Below are positions 54,046-63,860 of a DNA stretch of 64,000 nt, in pieces. The notes below the pieces were generated by a model. That model worked only from the letters and a program-made list of their open reading frames with translations. It made no database searches and was not told the origin of the DNA. The stretch's first letter is position 1. Every line of letters begins with the position of its first letter. Source of the stretch: Pseudomonas sp. ANT_H12B (GTDB lineage Bacteria; Pseudomonadota; Gammaproteobacteria; Pseudomonadales; Pseudomonadaceae); assembly GCF_008369325.1 (NCBI RefSeq), contig NZ_VOBI01000002.1:62001-126000 (forward strand), read 5' to 3'. The position numbers and the translations under genes were made by a program.

Positions 54046-54060
54046 ACTGGTCTGAACAGT
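54046..54060. promoter_or_regulatory. Candidate GntR/FadR-type operator
   Basis: ACTGGTCTGAACAGT has ACTG/CAGT ends. Its core TGGTCTGAACA matches the FadR-subfamily half-site pattern TNGTNNNACNA at all but one fixed position. It lies between the ABC operon and the divergent regulator gene. Confidence 0.35.
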
Positions 54061-54187
54061 CGTGCGTGGTTTCGCACCCCGATAGCGCATCGCCGGATTT
54101 CGCCGAACCCCCATGGGGCACGACTTGCCGGGCGTCGCGAATAGCTTTACAACTGACCGCTCATTGGCCTGGTTCGTCTGAAAAACC

Positions 54188-54895
54188 ATGAACTCTATCT
54201 CCCGCGCCGTACCTGAAGTGGCGCTGCAAGCCATCCGCAAACTGATCACCGAGCGGGGGTTCGGGCCGGGGGATGCCTTGCCCTCGCAGCGGGATCTGGC
54301 TGTGCAATTGGGAGTCAGCCGGGCGTCGTTGAGAGAAGCGTTGTCGTCCTTGAGCGCGCTGGGCGTGATCAGCATCCAGCCGGGCAAAGGTGTGTTCGTG
54401 CAATCGCCGGTGGAGCTACCGCGGGGCGACGCGACGCTGAGTTGGCCATTCGCGGCACAGGCGTCGCCGCTGGACATCTTCCAGTTGCGCTATGCCCTGG
54501 AAGGCTTTGCCGCCGGTTTGGCCGCTGTGACCCTGAGCACCCATGAACTCGATGCGCTGGAGGACAACGTCGCCGCCATGCGCAACGAATTGAAGGCTGG
54601 CGACTTCGAGGCGGCGGCGCGACTGGATTTCGAATTTCACCGGTGCATCCTGCTGGCCAGTGGTAATCAGGCGATGCTGAGCATCCTGACGGCCAGCGCC
54701 GACATCTTTCTGGAGAGTCAGAAGCTACCGTTCATCCGGGCCGAACGCGCCATGGAAACCTGGCAGGAGCACCGCAAAATCCTCCGCGCACTGGCCCGGC
54801 GGGCGTCCGGCGCGGCGCAGAAGGCCATGCACGAACATGTACGCAACGCAGCTTTGCGCACTGGAATCGCTTTCGTCGCTCCCGCCACCTCATGA
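54188..54895 (+). CDS. FadR-subfamily GntR transcriptional regulator
   Basis: 235 aa. The winged HTH (about 8-75) reads ALQAIRKLITERGFGPGDALPSQRDLAVQLGVSRASLREALSSLSALGVISIQPGKGVFV. The FCD ligand-binding domain (about 95-225) has FQLRYALEGFAAGLAAV, DFEFHRCILLASGN and EHRKILRALARRASGAAQKAMHEHVRNA, with the metal/ligand histidines. Such proteins usually repress adjacent transport or catabolic operons. The likely target is the divergent amino-acid ABC operon. Confidence 0.93.
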   Translation: MNSISRAVPEVALQAIRKLITERGFGPGDALPSQRDLAVQLGVSRASLREALSSLSALGVISIQPGKGVFVQSPVELPRGDATLSWPFAAQASPLDIFQLRYALEGFAAGLAAVTLSTHELDALEDNVAAMRNELKAGDFEAAARLDFEFHRCILLASGNQAMLSILTASADIFLESQKLPFIRAERAMETWQEHRKILRALARRASGAAQKAMHEHVRNAALRTGIAFVAPATS

Positions 54896-55015
54896 CTTGA
54901 GCTATACCCAAACTCATGCAGCACCATAGCGAGACTCAATCATCTGCACCTTCCTGAACGAAGGAAGGGCAGCTATGATGGGCCACGTTTTTTTGCTTAC
55001 AACCTGGAGACTTCC

Positions 55016-55345
55016 ATGAGCAGCGATCTTATTAAACACGTCACCGACGCTAGCTTCGACGTCGACGTCCTCAAGGCCGAAGGCGCTGTACTGGTCGACT
55101 ACTGGGCTGAATGGTGCGGCCCTTGCAAAATGATCGCTCCTGTTCTGGACGAAATTGCAGAAACCTACAAAGGCAAGCTGACCGTTGCCAAACTGAACAT
55201 CGATGAAAACCAGGAAACCCCGGCCAAGCATGGCGTGCGTGGTATCCCGACGCTGATGTTGTTCAAAAACGGCAACGTCGAAGCCACCAAGGTCGGTGCA
55301 CTGTCGAAGTCGCAACTGGCTGCCTTCCTCGACGCCAACATCTAA
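55016..55345 (+). CDS. trxA: Thioredoxin 1
   Basis: 109 aa. The active site AEWCGPCKM has C34 and C37. [13 protein letters not shown], the cis-proline in [14 protein letters not shown] and the C-terminal helix [13 protein letters not shown] are all canonical. It reduces cytoplasmic disulphides and ribonucleotide reductase. GGAGACTTCC precedes the ATG. An inverted repeat CCTTCCT-(6 nt)-AGGAAGG at 54949-54968 lies in its promoter region. A terminator follows, and rho is downstream as in other gammaproteobacteria. Confidence 0.98.
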   Translation: MSSDLIKHVTDASFDVDVLKAEGAVLVDYWAEWCGPCKMIAPVLDEIAETYKGKLTVAKLNIDENQETPAKHGVRGIPTLMLFKNGNVEATKVGALSKSQLAAFLDANI

Positions 55346-55366
55346 GCGTCGATTAAAGCGTCATCA

Positions 55367-55395
55367 AAAAGGCCCCGCACATCGCGGGGCCTTTT
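55367..55395 (+). terminator. Rho-independent terminator of trxA
   Basis: AAAAGGCCCCGC-(5-nt loop)-GCGGGGCCTTTT, a perfect 12-bp stem 21 bases after the stop. Confidence 0.92.
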
Positions 55396-55398
55396 CGT

Positions 55399-55593
55399 TA
55401 TTGAGGGCTAGACGCTCCGAAACTCAGGTGGTACATTCGGCCCCGCACTGGTTTCTCCACTGCCCCCTGCTAGCCGTCGCCGACGCACTCCTTTTCGAAT
55501 AAGTACGCGATCCTGTCGCCTTCTCTGCGGCGCGGCCTCATTAAGCCAAAAGCTTAATTTCCCCCCCTCCATAAATGATTACGTCATTCCTAT
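55399..55593 (+). ncRNA. rho 5' leader (Pseudomon-Rho-type RNA region)
   Basis: 195 bases between the trxA terminator and rho have no gene. They include a pyrimidine-rich stretch (GGTTTCTCCACTGCCCCCTG), a GCGATCCTGTCGC-type stem near 55508-55520 with GCGGCGCGGCC after it, and AAGCTT-centred AT-rich sequence before a run of eight C residues. A structured RNA upstream of Pseudomonas rho has been described (Pseudomon-Rho). rho genes are commonly autoregulated by termination in the leader. Exact RNA boundaries cannot be fixed here. Confidence 0.55.
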
Positions 55594-56853
<1,260 letters not shown>

Positions 56854-56871
56854 GACGGTTTTTTAACCGCT

Positions 56872-56904
56872 AAAAATGGTGTCCTTCGGGGCGCCATTTT
56901 TTTT
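56872..56904 (+). terminator. Rho-independent terminator of rho
   Basis: AAAATGGTGTCC-TTCG-GGGCGCCATTTT followed by more T residues; a stem with a stable TTCG tetraloop and one mismatch, 19 bases after the stop. Confidence 0.9.
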
Positions 56905-57000
56905 GCAAAAAAAGAGGAGGTTTGCGGCTAAGGTAGGTCAGTACAAAAACGAAAAGGCCCAGACGGCCTCCAATTTATTAACGGACTGGCATTAAAGTTT

Positions 57001-59001
57001 ATGAGCACTCTTGCTTATCGAAGGGATATCGACGGCTTGCGGGCAATTGCCGTTATCGCGGTGGTGTTGTTCCATTTTGGCGTCCCGGGGTTTACCGGCG
57101 GTTTCGTCGGTGTCGACGTCTTCTTTGTGATTTCCGGTTACTTGATCACCTCGATCATCTGGAACCAGCGTAAGGCCGGGCGCTTCAGTTTTGTCGATTT
57201 CTGGGCGCGTCGTGCCCGGCGGATCCTGCCGGCGCTGTTTGCGATGATCATCGTCGTGCTGGCGGTTGGCTGGTTTTTGCTGGCGCCCAAGGATTACGAG
57301 GAGCTGGGCCGCTCGGTGCGTTACCAGGTGATGTTCGTGTCCAACATCCTGTTCATGCGCCAGGACGGTTATTTTGATGTTGCCTCAGAGCTCAAGCCGT
57401 TGCTGCATACCTGGTCGCTGGCGGTTGAAGAACAGTTCTATATTGTCTTCCCACTGCTGCTGACGGTGCTGTCGAGTCGCCTCAAACATTGGCGGCTGGC
57501 GCTGTTCGCGGTGTTGCTGGTGTCGTTCGGGCTCAGCGTTTGGGCCGTCGCGCATCATCCGGAAAAAGCCTTTTTCCTGCTGCCGATGCGCGCCTGGGAG
57601 TTGTTGGCCGGTGCCATGCTGGCGGTTGCGCCCAGAGGGAATTGGCGCCTGACAACTGCCGGGGCCCAAGTGGTCAGTCTGGCCGGGTTCGGGCTGATTC
57701 TGCTGGCGGTATTGTGCTACGACAAAAGCACGCCATTCCCCGGTGCGGCTGCGTTGCTGCCAACCTTGGGTGTGGTTGCGCTGATTTGGGCCAACGGGCA
57801 TCGGCAAACCCTGGTCGGTGGGTTGCTGGCCAGTCGTGTGCTGGTCGGCCTCGGGTTGATTTCCTACTCCTGGTACCTGTGGCACTGGCCGGTTTTTGTC
57901 TTCGCCAGCTACGCCAGTGTCGACGAGCCAGGCCCGATTGATATCGCAGGATTGATCTTGCTCAGCCTGATATTGGGCTACCTATCGTGGCGTTTCGTCG
58001 AGACGCCTTTCCGCGAGCGCCGGCTGTTGGCTGGACGCCGGCAGATTCTGGTGGCTGCGGGTTTCGGCGTGCTGGTCCTTGGTTTGGCAGGTCAGGCTCT
58101 GCGCTGGACCGATGGCCTGCCGTGGCGTCTGTCCGACGAGGCTTTGCAGTACGCCAAAGGGCGCGAGTGGCGGCCGGAGCTGATGGCGTGTCTGGCTGAC
58201 GACAAAACGCCCGATGACAAACTCTTTTGTCATTACGGGACGCCGGCACTGAATGCGTCCAAGGCGTTGGTCTGGGGGGACAGTCACGCCACGGCGCTGA
58301 TCCCGGTATTTGAAGACGGTGCGCAGGCGCATGGCGTCAGTGTGATCCTGGCAAGTTCGCCCGGGTGCTTGCCGGTGACGGGCCTTGAGCATGACCCGCG
58401 TTGTGCACGCTTCAATCGTCGAGTCGAGGAGGCCTTGAAGCCACAGACCGTGGGCGATGTGGTGCTGGTGGCGCGCTGGAGTCTGTATCTCTATGGCGAT
58501 GTGAAAGGTGATATTGGGCATGCGTTGAAGGATTCCGACGGCCGCTACGACCGCGCCGTCGCCGAGCAACGGCTGGCCGAAGGACTGCGAGCGACGGTGC
58601 AGCAATTGCGCAATGGCGGGCATCGAGTCTGGCTGATCAAGGAAGCGCCGCTGCAACAGTTCAGCCCGCCTTACCGTCTCAGCCGACTGGCAATGTTGCA
58701 TCGTCCGACCGATGTGGGTCTGGCGGTCACGGAGCACTTCAAGCGCCAAGCGTTCATCAGCCAACTGTTCGCGCAAATGGCAGCAGCCAATTCGGGAGTG
58801 ACAGTGCTGGATCCGGCGCCGCTGCTGTGTGATCAGACGGGTCTTTGCCGCGTCGAGTTCGAGGGTCATTCGCTGTATACCGATGACAATCACCTGTCGG
58901 AGGTCGGTGCGCGACTCATCGCGCCGGTACTTGAGCCACTGTTTCTGCGGTTACAAGCCCAGGCAACTGCCGGCAACGGCAAGGTGAATGCGGCCAGATA
59001 A
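57001..59001 (+). CDS. OafA-type acyltransferase (AT3 membrane domain fused to SGNH domain)
   Basis: 666 aa. Residues about 5-340 form the Acyltransferase-3 domain with ten or so TM helices: YRRDIDGLRAIAVIAVVLFHFGVPGFTGGFVGVDVFFVISGYLI holds the catalytic-type histidine and the R/K-x10-H arrangement, then RARRILPALF and HTWSLAVEEQFY. The periplasmic SGNH hydrolase-like domain (about 400-655) has VWGDSHATAL (D427, S428) and DDNHLSEVG near 630. Such proteins O-acetylate LPS O-antigen or other glycans. It stands alone with no O-antigen genes nearby. Confidence 0.93.
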   Translation: MSTLAYRRDIDGLRAIAVIAVVLFHFGVPGFTGGFVGVDVFFVISGYLITSIIWNQRKAGRFSFVDFWARRARRILPALFAMIIVVLAVGWFLLAPKDYEELGRSVRYQVMFVSNILFMRQDGYFDVASELKPLLHTWSLAVEEQFYIVFPLLLTVLSSRLKHWRLALFAVLLVSFGLSVWAVAHHPEKAFFLLPMRAWELLAGAMLAVAPRGNWRLTTAGAQVVSLAGFGLILLAVLCYDKSTPFPGAAALLPTLGVVALIWANGHRQTLVGGLLASRVLVGLGLISYSWYLWHWPVFVFASYASVDEPGPIDIAGLILLSLILGYLSWRFVETPFRERRLLAGRRQILVAAGFGVLVLGLAGQALRWTDGLPWRLSDEALQYAKGREWRPELMACLADDKTPDDKLFCHYGTPALNASKALVWGDSHATALIPVFEDGAQAHGVSVILASSPGCLPVTGLEHDPRCARFNRRVEEALKPQTVGDVVLVARWSLYLYGDVKGDIGHALKDSDGRYDRAVAEQRLAEGLRATVQQLRNGGHRVWLIKEAPLQQFSPPYRLSRLAMLHRPTDVGLAVTEHFKRQAFISQLFAQMAAANSGVTVLDPAPLLCDQTGLCRVEFEGHSLYTDDNHLSEVGARLIAPVLEPLFLRLQAQATAGNGKVNAAR

Positions 59002-59070
59002 GCAGCGATAAGCTGCCAGCGGCCGGCAGAGCAGGTAGGATGTACGCCTATTTTAGGGGTGCCATCGTCA

Positions 59071-60537
59071 ATGAAATTCAAGGATCTTCGGGATTTCGTG
59101 CAGCAGCTTGAGCAGCGCGGAGAGTTGAAACGCATCCAGATCCCCGTCTCTCCAGTGCTGGAGATGACCGAAGTCTGTGATCGCACGCTGCGGGCCAAGG
59201 GCCCGGCGCTGTTGTTCGAAAACCCGACCGGTTACGACATTCCGGTACTCGGTAACCTGTTCGGCACCCCCGAGCGGGTCGCCATGGGCATGGGTGCCGA
59301 GGCGGTCAGCGAGCTGCGCGAAATCGGCAAGCTGTTGGCGTTCCTCAAGGAGCCTGAGCCACCGAAGGGCTTGAAAGACGCCTGGTCCAAGCTGCCGATT
59401 TTCCGCAAGATCATTGCGATGGCGCCGAAAGTCGTCAAAGACGCGGTCTGCCAGGAAGTGGTCATCGAAGGTGACGACGTTGACCTCGCCATGTTGCCAG
59501 TGCAGACCTGCTGGCCCGGCGACGTCGGCCCGCTGATCACCTGGGGCCTGACCGTCACCAAAGGTCCGAACAAGGACCGCCAGAACCTGGGCATCTACCG
59601 TCAGCAAGTGATCGGTCGCAACAAGGTCATCATGCGCTGGCTGAGTCACCGTGGTGGCGCGCTGGATTATCGCGAGTGGTGCGAGAAGCATCCTGGCCAG
59701 CCGTTCCCGGTATCCGTGGCGCTGGGTGCTGATCCGGCGACCATTCTGGGGGCCGTGACGCCAGTGCCCGACAGCCTCTCCGAATACGCCTTCGCCGGTT
59801 TGCTGCGCGGCAATCGCACCGAACTGGTGAAGTGCCGCGGCAACGACCTGCAAGTGCCGGCCACTGCCGAAATCATCCTTGAGGGCGTGATCCATCCCGG
59901 CGAGATGGCCGATGAAGGTCCGTACGGCGACCACACCGGTTACTACAACGAAGTCGACAGCTTCCCGGTGTTCACCGTCGAGCGCATCACCCACCGCATC
60001 AAACCGATCTACCACAGCACCTACACCGGTCGTCCGCCGGATGAGCCGGCGATTCTCGGTGTGGCGCTGAACGAAGTGTTCGTGCCGATCCTGCAGAAGC
60101 AGTTCCCGGAGATCACCGACTTCTACCTGCCGCCTGAAGGCTGCTCGTACCGCATGGCCATCGTGACCATGAAGAAGTCGTATCCGGGTCACGCCAAGCG
60201 GGTAATGCTCGGTGTCTGGTCGTTTTTGCGACAGTTCATGTACACCAAGTTCGTTATCGTCTGTGACGACGATATCAATGCACGCGACTGGAACGACGTG
60301 ATCTGGGCCATCACCACGCGCATGGACCCCAAGCGCGACACGGTGATGATCGATAACACGCCGATCGACTACCTGGATTTCGCCTCGCCGGTGTCTGGCC
60401 TGGGTTCGAAAATGGGGCTCGATGCCACGCATAAATGGCCGGGCGAAACCACTCGCGAGTGGGGCCGGGTCATCGTCAAGGATGAAGCCGTGACCCAACG
60501 GATCGATGCCATCTGGAATCAGTTAGGAATAGATTGA
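59071..60537 (+). CDS. ubiD: 4-hydroxy-3-polyprenylbenzoate decarboxylase UbiD
   Basis: 488 aa from the ATG at 59071, matching E. coli length; a GTG at 59059 is a poorer start. UbiD uses prenylated FMN (from UbiX) to decarboxylate 3-octaprenyl-4-hydroxybenzoate in ubiquinone synthesis. Motifs are [35 protein letters not shown] [41 protein letters not shown] (with catalytic Glu/Asp) and [21 protein letters not shown]. Its TGA overlaps the ATG of the following reductase. Confidence 0.98.
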   Translation: MKFKDLRDFVQQLEQRGELKRIQIPVSPVLEMTEVCDRTLRAKGPALLFENPTGYDIPVLGNLFGTPERVAMGMGAEAVSELREIGKLLAFLKEPEPPKGLKDAWSKLPIFRKIIAMAPKVVKDAVCQEVVIEGDDVDLAMLPVQTCWPGDVGPLITWGLTVTKGPNKDRQNLGIYRQQVIGRNKVIMRWLSHRGGALDYREWCEKHPGQPFPVSVALGADPATILGAVTPVPDSLSEYAFAGLLRGNRTELVKCRGNDLQVPATAEIILEGVIHPGEMADEGPYGDHTGYYNEVDSFPVFTVERITHRIKPIYHSTYTGRPPDEPAILGVALNEVFVPILQKQFPEITDFYLPPEGCSYRMAIVTMKKSYPGHAKRVMLGVWSFLRQFMYTKFVIVCDDDINARDWNDVIWAITTRMDPKRDTVMIDNTPIDYLDFASPVSGLGSKMGLDATHKWPGETTREWGRVIVKDEAVTQRIDAIWNQLGID

Positions 60538-61505
60538 TGCGTGTAACTTTGCAGCCCTCCGGAGCAGTGCTAGAGATTCTGCCCGGCGAGCGGATTCTCG
60601 ATGGCGCGCGACGCCTGGGCTATGAATGCCCGCAAAGCTGTCGTAACGGCAATTGCCACGTGTGTGGCGCGCTGCTGGTGGAAGGGCGGGTCAAACAGGC
60701 CGGCGATGTGCGTGACCATGGCGAGTTCTACACTTGCATAGCAGAGCCGCTGGAAGACTGCATCGTGCTGTGGGATGGCGTGCTCGCGCTGGGAGAATTG
60801 CCGGTGCGCAGCTTGTCGTGTCAGGTTATTGAATGCAGGGACGTCGGCGGCGATACCTGGCGTGTACGTCTGCGAGCGCCGGCCGGCAAGCCGCCGCGCT
60901 ATCACGCCGGTCAGTACCTGATGATCGAGCGTGAAAACGGCGAGAAGTCTGCGTTTTCCCTGGCATCGGCGCCTCATGGCGGGCGCGATCTGGAAATCCA
61001 TGTGCTGGCGCGCGAAAGCAGTGCGTTGAACCTGATCGATCAGTTGCAGCGCAACCCGATGGTGCGGATCGAGATGCCATTCGGCGATACCCATCTGGCA
61101 GAACTGCCGGAAGGTCCGCTGGTGCTGATCGCCGCAGGCACCGGCATGGGCCAGATCCATAGCCTGATCGAACATTGCCGGGCCACAGGTTTCAAGCATC
61201 CCGTTCATTTGTATTGGGGCGTGCGTCGTCCTGAAGATTTTTATGACATCGAGCATTGGGATGAGTGGCTGAAGCTGCCCAATCTGTTCCTGCATAAAGT
61301 CGTCAGTGATCAATGCGGCTGGCAGGGGCGCTGCGGGATGCTGCATGAGGCGGTGTGTGAGGATTTCCCTGATCTGAAAACGCTGCATGTTTATGCCAGC
61401 GGCTCTCCGGCAATGGTCTACGGCACGCTGGATGCCTTGGTCGAAGCGGGGATGGATGCTCATCAAATGCGTGCGGATGTGTTTGCGTACGCGCCGCGAT
61501 CTTGA
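60537..61505 (+). CDS. Ferredoxin-type NAD(P)H-dependent flavin reductase (CDP-6-deoxy-delta-3,4-glucoseen reductase-like)
   Basis: 322 aa starting inside the ubiD stop (TGATG). The N-terminal plant-type [2Fe-2S] ferredoxin has C31, C35, C40 and C43 in ECPQSCRNGNCHVCG plus a fourth cluster ligand in YTCIAEP. The FAD domain has YHAGQYLMIERENGEKSAFSLASAP, and the NAD domain has VLIAAGTGMGQIHSLIEH and VYASGSPAMVYGTLDAL. The common database name comes from the AscD/E3 family and does not prove the reaction. The coupling to ubiD is conserved in pseudomonads and may point to a redox role near ubiquinone synthesis. Confidence 0.92.
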   Translation: MRVTLQPSGAVLEILPGERILDGARRLGYECPQSCRNGNCHVCGALLVEGRVKQAGDVRDHGEFYTCIAEPLEDCIVLWDGVLALGELPVRSLSCQVIECRDVGGDTWRVRLRAPAGKPPRYHAGQYLMIERENGEKSAFSLASAPHGGRDLEIHVLARESSALNLIDQLQRNPMVRIEMPFGDTHLAELPEGPLVLIAAGTGMGQIHSLIEHCRATGFKHPVHLYWGVRRPEDFYDIEHWDEWLKLPNLFLHKVVSDQCGWQGRCGMLHEAVCEDFPDLKTLHVYASGSPAMVYGTLDALVEAGMDAHQMRADVFAYAPRS

Positions 61506-61548
61506 TCCGCGATCTTGATCCGCGATTTTGATCCACGGTCTTGATCGT
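61497..61548 (+). repeat. Four tandem 13-bp repeats spanning the reductase stop codon
   Basis: CGATCTTGATCCG occurs twice exactly (61497-61509, 61510-61522), then as CGATTTTGATCCA and CGGTCTTGATCGT. The stop TGA of the reductase lies in the first unit. Each unit holds TTGATC; because the period is 13 the frame shifts by one base in every unit. Confidence 0.85.
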
Positions 61549-61570
61549 TATAACTCCATATATAGCCGAT

Positions 61571-61598
61571 CGGTATTTATAAAACTATATAAATACCG
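61571..61598. promoter_or_regulatory. AT-rich 11-bp inverted repeat upstream of chaC (candidate enhancer site)
   Basis: CGGTATTTATA-AAACTA-TATAAATACCG is a perfect 11-bp inverted repeat with a 6-base spacer in an AT-rich stretch that contrasts with the surrounding DNA. Its centre is about 85 bp upstream of the start site expected from the sigma-54 element at 61642, the usual distance for a bacterial enhancer-binding protein. Confidence 0.5.
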
Positions 61599-61641
61599 GT
61601 AGGTTATATGTCATTCAGGCAATAAGTTAAAAACTGTGCCA

Positions 61642-61657
61642 TGGCACTTAAATTGCC
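61642..61657 (+). promoter_or_regulatory. Sigma-54 promoter of chaC
   Basis: TGGCACTTAAATTGCC matches TGGCACG-N4-TTGCW at every core position: GG at 61643-61644 and GC at 61655-61656, exactly 10 bases apart. The -24 half is embedded in the palindrome GTGCCATGGCAC (61636-61647). Transcription would start near 61668, 71 bases before chaC. Confidence 0.75.
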
Positions 61658-61738
61658 TCGAAACATATGTGCCTTATTGTTACAGCGGTGCGTTCTATTA
61701 AGTAATCTTTACCCGCGGGGAGCTGAACGCTATTCGCC

Positions 61739-62407
61739 ATGAGTGCCATTGAATCCGCTTTTTTGAATCTGGCTTACCCGCCGCGACTCGATCTGGGGCC
61801 GCAGCATACGCACGAACAATTGCTCAGCTCGATGCAGTCAACCATGGCGCGCCACAAAGGCGGGCCGGTGTGGCTGTTCGCTTACGGCTCGCTGATCTGG
61901 CGCCCTGAATGCGCGGCGGTGGAGAGGGTGCGCGGTCGCGTGCATGGCTACCATCGCGGTTTGTACCTGTGGTCCCACGAACATCGCGGCACGCCTGAAG
62001 TGCCCGGGCTGGTATTTGGCCTGGATCGCGGTGGCTCTTGCAGCGGGTTTGCTTATCGATTGCCCGAAGAACAACTCGACGCTTCGTTATATGCACTTTG
62101 GCAAAGAGAAATGCCATTCCCGTCCTATCGCCCACACTGGCTCAACTGCCGTCTTGAAGATGGAAGTCAGGTTCAGGCGTTGGGATTTGTTTTGGAACGG
62201 CACCTGCCCAGCTATGCCGGCGACCTCCCGGATCACGTGTTGAGCCACGTGTTCGAAAACGCTTGCGGGCGTTACGGTACCACTCGCGATTATGTCGAGC
62301 AGACCGCCAACGCCCTGCGTAGCCACGCCATGCCAGACCGGAATCTGGAGGCGCGGCTCAAGCGCTGCAAATCAAAGTCCGATCAGGCGATCGCTTCGCG
62401 GCTCTGA
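61739..62407 (+). CDS. chaC: ChaC-family gamma-glutamylcyclotransferase (glutathione-specific)
   Basis: 222 aa. ChaC proteins cleave glutathione to 5-oxoproline and Cys-Gly. The substrate-binding signature YGSLIW is at 49-54 ([14 protein letters not shown]) and the catalytic glutamate is E124 in [57 protein letters not shown] is the family's central sheet. The ATG at 61739 has GGGGAG about 18 bases upstream, a rather long spacing. A sigma-54 promoter match precedes it. Its 3' end overlaps convergent glpT by 25 bases. Confidence 0.93.
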   Translation: MSAIESAFLNLAYPPRLDLGPQHTHEQLLSSMQSTMARHKGGPVWLFAYGSLIWRPECAAVERVRGRVHGYHRGLYLWSHEHRGTPEVPGLVFGLDRGGSCSGFAYRLPEEQLDASLYALWQREMPFPSYRPHWLNCRLEDGSQVQALGFVLERHLPSYAGDLPDHVLSHVFENACGRYGTTRDYVEQTANALRSHAMPDRNLEARLKRCKSKSDQAIASRL

Positions 62408-63732
62408 CTGGCAACTTGTTTGTGCCACAGCGTCGGCGCCAGGAAGGCCATCGCCAGTAAGCATGCGCCGATCAGCAGCACGAAACCGCCATCCCAGCCG
62501 AAGTGGTCCACGGTGTAGCCCATCGCTGCACTGGCCGCGACCGAACCACCCAGATAACCGAACAGACCCGTGAAGCCCGCTGCCGTACCGGCGGCTTTCT
62601 TCGGTGCCAATTCCAGCGCTTGCAGGCCGATCAGCATCACCGGGCCGTAAATCAGGAAGCCGATCGAGACGAGCGCGATCATGTCGACTGTCGGGTTGCC
62701 CGCCGGGTTGAGCCAGTACACCAGAGTTGCAACAGTCACCAATGCCATGAACACCATACCGGTCAGGCCACGGTTGCCACGGAAGATCTTGTCCGACATC
62801 CAGCCACATAGCAGCGTGCCCGGAATACCTGCCCATTCGTAGAAGAAGTAGGCCCACGAGGTTTTATCCACGGTGAAGCCCTTGGCTTCCTTGAGGTAGG
62901 TCGGCGCCCAGTCCAGCACGCCGTAGCGCAACAGGTAGACGAAGACGTTGGCCAGGGCGATATACCAGAGCATTTTGTTGCGTAGCACGTATTTGACGAA
63001 GATTTCCTTGGCGCTGAATTCTTCTTCGTGGCTGGCGTCGTAGCCTTCCGGGTAGTCGTTCTTGTACTTCTCGATGGGCGGCAGGCCCACCGATTGCGGG
63101 GTGTCGCGCATGGTGACGAAGGCAAACACCGCCACCGCCAAGGCGACTGCCGCCGGCACGTAAAACGCTGCGTGCCAGTCATTGAACAGGCCCATGCCGA
63201 GCAGGAACAGCGGGCCGATCAGGCCACCACCGACGTTATGCGCCACGTTCCACAAGGACACTACGCCACCACGTTCCTTCTGCGACCACCAGTGCACCAT
63301 CGTCCGCCCACTCGGTGGCCAGCCCATGCCCTGAGCCCAGCCATTGATAAAGAGCAGGATGAACATGATGGTCACGCTGGACGTCGCCCAGGGCGCGAAG
63401 CCGAAGATGAACATCACACCGGCTGAAACCAACAGGCCGAAGGGCAGGAAAAAACGCGGATTGGAACGGTCGGACACGATACCCATCAGGAACTTGGACA
63501 GGCCGTAGGCAATGGCGATGGCCGACAGCGCCAGGCCCAGCTCACCGCGGGTATAGCCCTCTTCGATCAGATAGGGCATGGCCAGGGAGAAGTTTTTGCG
63601 CAGCAGGTAATAGCCGGCGTAGCCGATGAAAATACCAGCGAAGATCTGCCAGCGAAGGCGTCGATAGGTGTTGTCTATTTTTTCTTCAGGCAATGGAGCC
63701 TGATGTGCGGCAGGACGAAAGAAAGCAAACAT
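62383..63732 (-). CDS. glpT: Glycerol-3-phosphate:phosphate antiporter GlpT
   Basis: 449 aa MFS/OPA-family inner-membrane antiporter with 12 TM helices. The first conserved segment is [25 protein letters not shown] (with the phosphate-binding arginine near residue 45), then [45 protein letters not shown] and [20 protein letters not shown]. It imports glycerol-3-phosphate and also fosfomycin. The start ATG at 63732 follows GGAGCTCTTGA. A GlpR-like operator lies about 110 bases upstream. Confidence 0.96.
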   Translation of the reverse strand: MFAFFRPAAHQAPLPEEKIDNTYRRLRWQIFAGIFIGYAGYYLLRKNFSLAMPYLIEEGYTRGELGLALSAIAIAYGLSKFLMGIVSDRSNPRFFLPFGLLVSAGVMFIFGFAPWATSSVTIMFILLFINGWAQGMGWPPSGRTMVHWWSQKERGGVVSLWNVAHNVGGGLIGPLFLLGMGLFNDWHAAFYVPAAVALAVAVFAFVTMRDTPQSVGLPPIEKYKNDYPEGYDASHEEEFSAKEIFVKYVLRNKMLWYIALANVFVYLLRYGVLDWAPTYLKEAKGFTVDKTSWAYFFYEWAGIPGTLLCGWMSDKIFRGNRGLTGMVFMALVTVATLVYWLNPAGNPTVDMIALVSIGFLIYGPVMLIGLQALELAPKKAAGTAAGFTGLFGYLGGSVAASAAMGYTVDHFGWDGGFVLLIGACLLAMAFLAPTLWHKQVASQSREAIA

Positions 63733-63840
63733 TCAAGAGCTCCAGATTTCTTGTTTTGACTGCGGATGCGAATGTTACAGTTTCATTACCGAAAATAGCA
63801 CCGGTTCGCATCAGCAAAACAGGGGAAAAGTTGGACGTTG

Positions 63841-63860
63841 CATGTTCTTTTACGAACATG
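63841..63860. promoter_or_regulatory. GlpR-like operator upstream of glpT
   Basis: CATGTTCTTTTACGAACATG, with perfect CATGTTC/GAACATG arms, matches the E. coli GlpR consensus WATGTTCGWTAWCGAACATW at about 16 of 20 positions. An extended -10-like TGCTATTTT (minus strand, 63792-63800) lies nearer the gene. The position upstream of glpT makes regulation by glycerol-3-phosphate likely. Confidence 0.6.

Noticed and set aside
54112..54128. Second sigma-54 element on the plus strand ahead of the GntR gene (GGGGCACGACTTGCC)
   Set aside because: The GG-GC spacing is 8 with the best GGCAC match; with spacing 10 the CAC block does not align.
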